Positions 58,701 to 64,000 of a DNA stretch of 64,000 bases are shown here, piece by piece (the stretch's first letter is position 1; every line of letters starts with the position of its first letter). A model generated the notes under the pieces. The model ran no database searches. It worked only from the letters and a program-made list of their open reading frames with translations, and was not told where the DNA came from. Made by a program: the position numbers and the translations under genes. Source of the DNA: Liolophura sinensis (Eukaryota; Mollusca; Polyplacophora; Chitonida; Chitonidae); assembly GCF_032854445.1 (NCBI RefSeq), contig NC_088298.1:23151295-23215294 (forward strand), read 5' to 3'.

Positions 58701-59815
58701 AAATAAATAACCAACGAAGGAAAAATGAATATATTCAGGAATAAACAGTAATATCCAAAAGAAAAAAAAACAAAGAGTACAATTTTGATTTAGAGTTTTG
58801 AATACAAGGAAAACTTTCAGTAAACCCAAAGGATACACTCAGAATTGTATATAAAATAATGAAAATCAATATTTTTTTTTGAGTGGGGGCATTTTTTAAT
58901 TTAAAGTACAAGAGCAGTAGCTCTGTCACTATACAGTTCGTTGGCATAGGTGTACTTACTAGAAGATGGGTTGCTGTTATGGTGGTTGTTCTTACAGACT
59001 ACTGTTCTGAAGAACCAGAATCCTGCTGTATTAAAAGCAAAACAAACTTATTATTACATACTTAATATTATTAAGTTTATTTATTTCTCAAGAATATTTC
59101 AAAGGTAAAACTACCCGGATCATCAGATATTTGACAAACCTGTGACTCAGGGCCGTAAGTAGATTCGACCCTGTGACCGCACTAGTTAAGGGCTGGTAAA
59201 GTTAAGTCAAATCCCACTGCTTTATATTGATACACTACATCAAGCAAGTTGAACAAGGTGGGTTGGTGGGTGGGTGGTGGTGGGGTTGTTGAGTTTTTTT
59301 TTTCGTTGAAGGTAAAAACAGCCCTTCTGTATCATGTCACCGGTGAAAAATGTTAGGCAACCTTTGTTGACAACAATTTACCTATCACTTACTCCAGAGG
59401 CACAAATAACAGCTTCTTCCTTTAGAAACTTCTCAACTTAACAGATGTTTTGTCTACTCGAAATAACCCTTTAAGCTTTTTTTGTTATAGTAAATGTGAT
59501 CCCACAATAGTAGCGGAATCACAACTGTAGCCTAACGTTTTTGACAGGTAACGTCACACAGTAGGACTTTTAAACTTCAGTTACACAAAGAGTTCGAACT
59601 CGAACCTCCCCTATTGTGTGTACTACTGTGTTAGCAAGGTAATAAAAAACACCCACATGCAACAAAATGTTATCTTTTGATGACAGCAATTATATCACGA
59701 CGACATATTGGAGGTAGAGAGATTTTAATGTGTGAGGAAAAATCATCGTAACTTGACTTACATGTTCTACAGTTTGGTGGTAGTTTTCGTGGGCCAAAGT
59801 TGAAAAACGAGGCAC
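44376..59815 (-). CDS. Zonadhesin/tectorin-like extracellular VWD-C8-TIL-EGF protein (5' end not in window)
   Basis: Sixteen exons were read on the minus strand with consistent GT-AG sites and phases: 59762-59815, 58960-59025, 58354-58598, 56862-57175, 54525-54804, 53692-53892, 52153-52354, 51389-51633, 50539-50849, 49760-50055, 48853-49055, 47820-48011, 46531-46775, 45791-46107, about 44924-45111, 44376-44525. They encode three successive assemblies of VWD, C8, TIL and EGF-like domains, as in zonadhesin and alpha-tectorin, proteins of egg coats, mucus or matrix. Cys-rich domains, no membrane segment and no enzyme motif point to a secreted or matrix protein. Assembly D motifs GDPHY and CGxC are present in all three. 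The start with signal peptide must lie upstream, beyond the LINE or the window. The 3' end is doubtful (see module 3). Confidence 0.88.
44614..44828 (-). mobile_element. SINE-A where a TIL exon would be expected
   Basis: Copy with a damaged terminal domain ('tatttgattgtgccgaacac'), a shortened middle and a head ending 'cggccgcgcaggcccc'. It lies between the C8 and EGF exons of module 3. Confidence 0.8.
46174..46267 (+). mobile_element. SINE-A 3' fragment, intron
   Basis: 'cggtttcctcccaccatat', 'ggccgccgtcgtataagtgg', then the terminal domain and tail. Intron between the two VWD exons of module 3. Confidence 0.8.
46868..46913 (+). mobile_element. SINE-A extreme 3' end
   Basis: 'attctcaagtacggcgtaaa' and an AAATAA tail, followed by a repeat of nearby 'tctatctag' (46853-46861 and about 46913-46921), a probable 9-bp target duplication. 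Confidence 0.75.
47389..47480. repeat. 15-bp minisatellite, intron
   Basis: Six units of 'catgtatgtcagcaa', becoming diverged to the right. 47500-47750 continues with loosely repeated 'aagagcct', 'gacaag' words. A 5-codon repeat (MYVSN) is open on the plus strand but is a repeat artefact. Confidence 0.85.
47820..51633 (-). CDS. VWD gene module 2: VWD, C8, TIL and EGF exons
   Basis: Exon 51389-51633: GSGDPHYYLFDKQRIDF and CWFSVEVKNE. Exon 50539-50849: VQVDTDCGITVLFDG and GICGNCNGRQDDF, the CGxC motif with an Asn/Asp calcium-site stretch. Exon 49760-50055: C8 domain (DMCGMIKDTAGPFREC, FDSCRFDIC). Exon 48853-49055: TIL domain (LPCGPNEVY, NPCPETCNG, CVPKAKCGC). Exon 47820-48011: EGF-like domain (CHKYAVCGV, CVCKDGYAGDGVHSC). 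All five exons mirror module 1 in length and phase. The module starts and ends in phase 1. Confidence 0.9.
48460..48632. repeat. 44-bp minisatellite, intron
   Basis: Four units of 'tatcctgactgaagaaaaca' plus 'gccccaccaccgcaccttgc', with substitutions. A degenerate SINE-A tail end precedes it at 48355-48425. Confidence 0.85.
49075..49700. repeat. 30-bp minisatellite interrupted by a SINE
   Basis: Units of 'gatgtggtaagataatgtgc' plus 'aattcataca': diverged units at 49075-49259, good units at 49472-49700. The array is split by the SINE at 49260-49471. Confidence 0.85.
49260..49471 (-). mobile_element. SINE-A inserted into the 30-bp array, 8-bp duplication
   Basis: The tail starts at 49260, and the body and part of the head follow to 49471. 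'attaatat' at 49252-49259 is repeated at 49472-49479. Removing the insert restores a continuous array. Confidence 0.9.
52153..58598 (-). CDS. VWD gene module 1: VWD, C8, TIL and EGF exons
   Basis: Exon 58354-58598: VCSGSGDPHYKTFDG and CYFNVEVKNEHRG. Exon 56862-57175: GICGSCNNNSKDDF. Exon 54525-54804: C8 domain (KYCGLLKNKGGSFGGC, MQSCKMDLC, DWRTPTFC). Exon 53692-53892: TIL domain (MTCGANEEYKF, PGCEATCV, CGCVDNNGDYYP). Exon 52153-52354: EGF-like domain (NCGEVFQCKF, CHKDATCGV, CVCKHGYAGDG). Junction codons were checked and agree (for example phase 2 to 3 across 56862/54804 giving a Gln codon). Introns here hold the 21- and 36-bp arrays, the 81-bp family array and SINEs. Confidence 0.9.
52446..52689 (+). 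mobile_element. SINE-A, full length with short internal deletion
   Basis: A poly-G start, then 'ctccgtggctcagttgttta' to (aaat)n. The 'gctggccgccgtcgtataa' piece is deleted ('ccaccatagtgaaatattc'). Confidence 0.88.
52755..52995 (+). mobile_element. SINE-B copy, intron
   Basis: 'cagcaatgagaggttactgc', 'ggcccggtgtcagtataatg', 'gcatggacaggccctgctac', ending 'gtacgacgttaaaccccaag' and 'catacatac'. The 3' end is best preserved here. Confidence 0.75.
54107..54392 (+). mobile_element. Two SINE-A pieces, intron
   Basis: 54107-54230 joins the head ('cgctagcgcagcgtaatgac') directly to the terminal domain ('aattcttgagtaccgcgtaa'), losing the body. 54297-54392 is a 3' fragment with body and tail. Confidence 0.8.
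55030..56150. repeat. 21-bp minisatellite, about 50 units, intron
   Basis: Units of 'attgagattggatctacctg' (21 bp with the final a), with variants ggatct / ggttct / ggatat and acctga / agctgg. Because 21 is a multiple of three and the unit lacks stops, the plus strand reads LRLDLPE/LRLVLPE and the minus strand PISIQLE for hundreds of codons. It lies between the VWD and C8 exons of module 1. Confidence 0.93.
56425..56860. repeat. 36-bp minisatellite, intron
   Basis: About eleven units of 'tgattgtataaacctaatag' plus 'aaaagtaacctcagaa'; the right-hand units are diverged. It reaches within a few bases of the exon at 56862. Confidence 0.9.
57295..57830. repeat. 81-bp tandem array, seven units, intron
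   Basis: Units begin 'gagagtaaaaccagagc' and contain 'gacgacagtgtgatacctgg' and 'cacacgtagcc'. The second unit is shortened to about 48 bp. The array ends with the same unique sequence that follows the two-unit copy at 11416. The minus strand is open because 81 is divisible by three. Confidence 0.93.
57885..58045 (-). mobile_element. SINE-C-like fragment, intron
   Basis: (gatt)n, 'gtgttatttaacgccatactc', 'gtagaaacaggagtgcca' and 'acgaactttcccacacgcga', in the order of the other SINE-C pieces. Confidence 0.5.
58960..59815 (-). CDS. VWD gene: two short exons upstream of module 1
   Basis: Exon 59762-59815 (54 bp, ASFFNFGPRKLPPNCRT) and exon 58960-59025 (66 bp, GFWFFRTVVCKNNHHNSN). Both have AG/GT borders and phase-1 ends that join in frame to the VWD exon at 58598. 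They may form the last part of a linker preceding the first D assembly. No domain recognised. Confidence 0.6.
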
Positions 59816-59994
59816 CTGAAAGAACGGAAAACCAAAGACTTAAAATCAAAAAAATAGTTTTGTATTAACATGCAGGTTGGGTTTGATAAAACCCAGCTGT
59901 AAATTATCTCCTATAATGAATAGACTGGGATCATATCATAAAACACAGAACAACAAAGCTTTATTAATTATTCTGTGTAAAATATTTTGGAATT

Positions 59995-60189
59995 CACAGT
60001 AGTGAATTATGTAGTTTCTAACAATATTTAGGGTGAATTAAAATACTGTGTTCAGAGTTTGAAGAAATAAATTCTGGATGAAATTTTATACTGTATTCAC
60101 ACATTTATATATCACGGCAAAACTGTCGGATAGGCTAAAATGCAGAATTTACAAATTTAGATCACAGAAAAAATTTCCGATCATTTATT
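59995..60189. repeat. 53-bp degenerate array, left part
   Basis: Units with 'actgtattcac', 'aaatttagat' and 'aaaaaatttccgat', continued at 63631-63900 on the other side of the LINE. Confidence 0.65.
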
Positions 60190-60294
60190 CGACATAAGCA
60201 TGCTTGGGTGAGGACGTGCTTTTTGTGGCGCTCCGGCAGTGTCCAGCAGCGCACAGCAATGTTCAGTGAACAGAAGTAATCCTAGCCATTCTTA

Positions 60295-61015
60295 TTGGGA
60301 CCGGCTTTATGCCATCAAAGCCTCAGAAATCGGACAACTTTGATAAAAGTCTTAGATCTTCCCACGAAAAGCCAGTTTAAGGGTCTAAATTATAGTGATC
60401 TTGGCGACGAGGGAGAAGTGATAGTTGAGACTGAAGAGATCGTTGAACAACCCGCTGAAGACAAAAAGTTCCGTGATTTTATGATAAATTCGGTGAGTGA
60501 CATTCAACGAACTCTATACAAGGTACATGCAACTCAGCAAAGTTCACTCGAGCGCCCCTCTCAAATTAAAAGAACTCATTTCTTTCTACACCATACTGAC
60601 TATATCGTTCAAATCATGGACAAAGTGCAGAAGATTCACGCTGAGGAAATTAAAAAACTTAAATCCAATATGCAAGCACTTTCTGTGGTAAACCTTGACC
60701 TTCAAGAAAAAAATCCTTGACCAGGAATGGTATGGTCGGGGATATAATTTACGTTCCGGATGAATTAATGAAAAATCTGATGAAAATGCTTTCCAGACTG
60801 TAAAGTCTGTTATTGAAGACAAGATGGAACTGATGGACATCAATATTGAAAACGCACACCGTGTGGGAGAACAAAGAGAGGATCAAAATCGCCATATTTT
60901 GGCTAAATTCTTGTACCGTCCCCAGCAAAGAGAAGTTTTATCTAAGGCCAAGGAACTTCTGAATGATTCATCTTTATTTGTAACTGAAGATCTGATCCCT
61001 GAATACATGTGCTGA
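60295..61015 (+). pseudogene. LINE ORF1 remnant (RNA-binding/chaperone type)
   Basis: The first block, to 60720, has an acidic, coiled-coil-like region (VQIMDKVQKIHAEEIKKLKS). It is followed by a stop and frame change. The second block, to 61015, has the C-terminal fold signature of many LINE ORF1 proteins (NIENAHRVGEQREDQNRHI, LAKFLYRPQQREVLSKAKEL, LFVTEDLIPEY). The protein would coat LINE RNA. At least one frameshift separates the halves. Confidence 0.75.
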
Positions 61016-61288
61016 AAAAAACAATGCTAGGGATCTGATGAACAGATACTACATAGAAGGGAAAAAGGTGCATTTTTTGTGCTTATTTGTTGACAATAAG
61101 GAAGTGTCTACGCTCGAAACCTTGCGATTCGCTCGCTGAGTATCCAAACATATGCCCCCTCCTTTCGTTTCCCAGTTGGTAACTCTAGACTATGCGCAGC
61201 TGTATGTTAATCAGCATACATTGGATAATGCGCAGTTGCATCTTACATGTACATACCATGTTCTCATTTTGACACTTGCCTTGAACGG

Positions 61289-61368
<80 letters not shown>

Positions 61369-61380
61369 TGTGTGTGTGTC
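61289..61380. repeat. (TA)n(TG)n microsatellite within the LINE
   Basis: Eight TA units followed by about 37 TG units, with one 'ta' interruption. Confidence 0.95.
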
Positions 61381-62432
61381 TAATAGAGGTATATAGATGC
61401 AGAACCACCCTAATGTAAACAAGTCTATGTGTACCCATGAACGCCTGTGGCATTACCTGGTGGTATTGGGTAGCTGTCGGTAGCTCCCTCAATATAGCAC
61501 ACCATACTTTCCTAAAACTAGTCAGCATGCACATTGGTTTCATGCACCTTTCACAAGTTCTTACTGAAAGACTCTGTACAGTGAAAACCGGTCTGACCCT
61601 TCATGAGCCGTGCCATGACACTGCTCGTGACCCCCGTGTCGTAGCCACAGTGAGTGCACGCTTTTCAACCCACGCCATCGTATCACTATATCCAGCCACA
61701 TCGCACTGACTATGTACCTTTGACTCTTTGTTGACACCTCTTGTTAATTACATCCACTTCCCTTGTCGTGTGATTTGTAGAAAATCCTACACAACCGTAT
61801 GGTTAATTTTAGCTTTTTGTGTAAATATTGTGGCTCTTTTATAATCGGCTTTTCACTTTCTTTGTATTCATTAAGTATTTTTTTTAAATATATTACTTCT
61901 CTATGTGTACCTTACACCTATAATTAACACTCATCCCAGTTTTTTCATGTGGAAAAATTGTACAGAATCATTTCCATATTACTCAACTAAATATGGATAA
62001 TGACACGGACTCTTTTATGCCTGTTCCACCTCACAATTCATTCTCCCACCTGCCATTCCATGATGTTCCCTCCATAACACCTACTTCATCATCAACTGCC
62101 TCGTCCACCGTCCCAACATATAATCTTGATATTATTGACCTGATGTGCTTCAATCCAATTAAACTGAATGATAACGATGCATCTAAAACACATATTGATG
62201 ACAACGAACATGAAATTGCGTATTGGGGTAATTTAGACTCTCACATGTCCAACTACTATAGCCCTAAAAGTTTACTCAACACCTCGAAACCCTCGATTAT
62301 GATAGCCAAAATCAGTTTTCAACTTTTCATTTACATTCCCGTTTACTACATCCTTTATCCATACTCTCAATCTTAACTTCTTAATCCTTGTCGGAAAGGT
62401 GAATCAGTCCGTTAACCGAATGCTTATATTCT

Positions 62433-63125
62433 ATGCCAGGCTACACTTTATATTTTGCCTCTCGAGATATACGGAAAGGTGGAGTTGTTGCACTCTGTGT
62501 TAATAGCTCTTTTGAGTCTTGCAAGATACGCGATGATCTCTCTTTTCTCGATGAAGATTTTTTTTTTTTTTTTTTTTTGATTGGTGTTTTACGCCGTACT
62601 CAAGAATATTTCACTTATACGACGGCGGCCAGCATTATGGTGGGTGGAAACCGGGCAGAGCCCGGGGGAAACCCACGACCATCCGCAGGTTGCTGGCAGA
62701 CCTTCTCACGTACGGCCGATGAAGATTGTGGATATGAGTCTTTATTTGTGGAGATCGCTGCTTATTCAAATGTCTATGTTGTTGGAATTATTTATCGCCA
62801 TTCAGGCAAAAACGTGTGTCTTTTTAATGAAAAACTAAGCACAGCCCTTCGTAATATACCGGCAAAAAAAAATGTATTATCTTAGGTGACTTCAACGTAG
62901 ACTTATTCAAGTGTGATAGCCATTTACCATCAAAAGATTTTTTTGAACTAATGAAGTGTCATTACCCTTTTCCTTCCATTACAAAACCTACTCGAGTATG
63001 TTCTCGCTCTGCTACCTTTATAGATAACATCTTCACAACCTTGCATGCTCAACGCCATTTCTCCGGTATATTTTAACAGATATATCAGTCCATTTCCCTA
63101 TATTCAATATCTTCACGACTAATGC
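62433..63125 (+). pseudogene. LINE ORF2 endonuclease domain, split by a SINE
   Basis: MPGYTLYFASRDIRKGGVVA (GY and GG motifs of APE-type endonucleases) runs to 62559. After the SINE the frame resumes CGYESLFVEIAAYSNVYVVG. Then come LGDFNVDLFKC (catalytic GDFN), RSATFIDNIFT and DISVHFPIF. The conserved SDH of the active site reads SVH. A stop follows near 63078. Both the point change and the SINE would inactivate it. Confidence 0.8.
62560..62716 (-). mobile_element. 5'-truncated SINE-A inserted in the LINE, 11-bp duplication
   Basis: The tail is a pure T run instead of AAATAA units; the body is close to consensus and is cut at 'acggc'. 'cgatgaagatt' flanks it at 62549-62559 and 62717-62727. 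Low divergence suggests this is the youngest SINE in the window. Confidence 0.93.
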
Positions 63126-63630
63126 TTCACGAAAGAACCAGATCCTATTCTTTCAATCTCCATGTACCTTTTCTAACTTCAAATCTATCCACACATTTCA
63201 TCAGATCATCAGCCCCAATGAAGTGGAATAGGCTTCCTCCAAACCTCAAAGTAATCAATGTAACGTCTTTATTCAAATCCAGGTAAAAGATTTTTTTCAT
63301 TAACAATATTTGATCCACATTAGTCATACAATCTACGAGACAGAAGGTGACACACAAAATATTATTCACACTATTGTATAGTTAACTTAGGTTTTTGTAG
63401 TGTTACATTTCTATGTGAAGTTTTTTCCAAGTAAATTTGCTTTTTGTTAATACAATTGTTCAATAATTATCACTCCTCACCAAGCATGTATTATTATTAT
63501 TATTATTTGATAATGAGTCACAGAGAGAACAAGTCCCTCGGACTTTATTCCCGCCATTTAGGAGATATGTAATTATACGCATATTTACGTATGGTGAATA
63601 AACATTCTACTCAATTCAATTCAATTCAAT

Positions 63631-63905
63631 AATGCAGTGTTCATAAATATATCATTTATCACAGCAATATTTTCTTATCAGTTATGATGTAGTATTCACG
63701 AAGTTAGATATCGTTGAAAAAACTTTCGGATCAGTTATATTGCAGTATTCACCAATTTAGATATCGTACCAAAAAATCGAATTAGCTATAATACAGTATT
63801 CGCAAATTTTGAATATTACAAACAAAATCCCGGTTGTATAATTTGCCTTTACAAATTTAGACATCAGTGGGAAAGCTTTTATTGCAGTGTATCGAAAAAT
63901 CAAGG
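63631..63905. repeat. 53-bp degenerate array, right part
   Basis: 'agtattcac' recurs at 63691, 63744 and (as agtattcgc) 63795, with 'aatttagatatcgt' between. It is the continuation of the array at 59995-60189. Confidence 0.7.
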
Positions 63906-64000
63906 AAAAATTTTCGTAAAATTTGGTTCAAGATCGAAAAGATTTTAAAGGCAAGGAAAACATTAAAATAAAGTATATATGTCACATGAAAATCCATGAA

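Larger units (their letters stand above)
60190..63630 (+). mobile_element. Internally deleted non-LTR retrotransposon (LINE)
   Basis: The ORF1 remnant is followed by the start of an endonuclease, then the extreme C-terminus of ORF2 (PMKWNRLPPNLKVINVTSLF, about 63217-63276) and a 3' tail of (tcaat)n after an AATAAA at 63597. The whole reverse transcriptase domain is missing. The tail and ORF2 C-terminal pattern resemble CR1/L2-like LINEs; the clade is not certain. It lies inside a 53-bp tandem array. Confidence 0.8.

Noticed and set aside
58735-58947. Minus-strand frames of hydrophobic peptides at 58605-58947
   Set aside because: They lie in an AT-rich intron between two phase-matched exons, with no family match.

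Overview
The window is animal nuclear DNA, most likely from a lophotrochozoan (a mollusc first, a brachiopod or other spiralian second). The basis is split genes with GT-AG introns, a secreted copper monooxygenase that opens with a temptin-like exon (temptins are best known from molluscs), a large extracellular von Willebrand D (VWD) protein, and more than twenty copies of a tRNA-derived SINE of the (AAATAA)n-tailed kind I associate with lophotrochozoans. No bacterial operon, CRISPR array or rRNA gene was seen.

Layout. 1-9.4 kb is gene-free and holds SINEs and short tandem arrays. 9.43-10.64 kb is a single-exon alpha-1,3-fucosyltransferase-like sequence with two compensating frameshifts and a stop at a conserved Trp position, so probably a pseudogene. 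10.6-18.5 kb is repeat-rich: SINEs, a 45-bp satellite, and a 115-bp higher-order satellite built from five 23-bp monomers. 18.59-29.27 kb (+) is a ten-exon gene, resolved to splice-site level, for a 487-aa secreted type II copper monooxygenase (PHM/DBH family) in which all copper ligands are visible. 30.5 kb holds a possible orphan signal-peptide exon.

32.85-44.07 kb is a complete but decayed Polinton/adintovirus-like element. It has about 210-bp terminal inverted repeats and a candidate 6-bp target duplication. It carries a composite PolB-SF1 helicase-HNH region (+), an integrase (-) and a double jelly-roll type major capsid protein (-), then a run of (+) virion-type or unknown genes. Every large gene is broken by stops or frameshifts. 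At 11.2 kb it is shorter than the usual 15-20 kb, and no packaging ATPase or maturation protease was recognised.

44.38-59.82 kb (-) is the downstream part of a zonadhesin/tectorin-like gene. It has three tandem five-exon modules (VWD-a, VWD-b, C8, TIL, EGF) with symmetric phase-1 borders; the third is degenerate, and the Polinton lies only 0.3 kb beyond its last exon. Its introns hold four minisatellites (15, 21, 30 and 36 bp). 60.19-63.63 kb is an internally deleted LINE (ORF1, endonuclease and ORF2 tail, but no reverse transcriptase). It sits inside a 53-bp tandem array and is itself interrupted by a SINE with an 11-bp target duplication.

The two host genes that look functional, the monooxygenase and the VWD protein, both encode secreted extracellular proteins and converge on the Polinton. 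All coordinates and splice sites were read by eye; family assignments rest on motif recognition, not on database searches.
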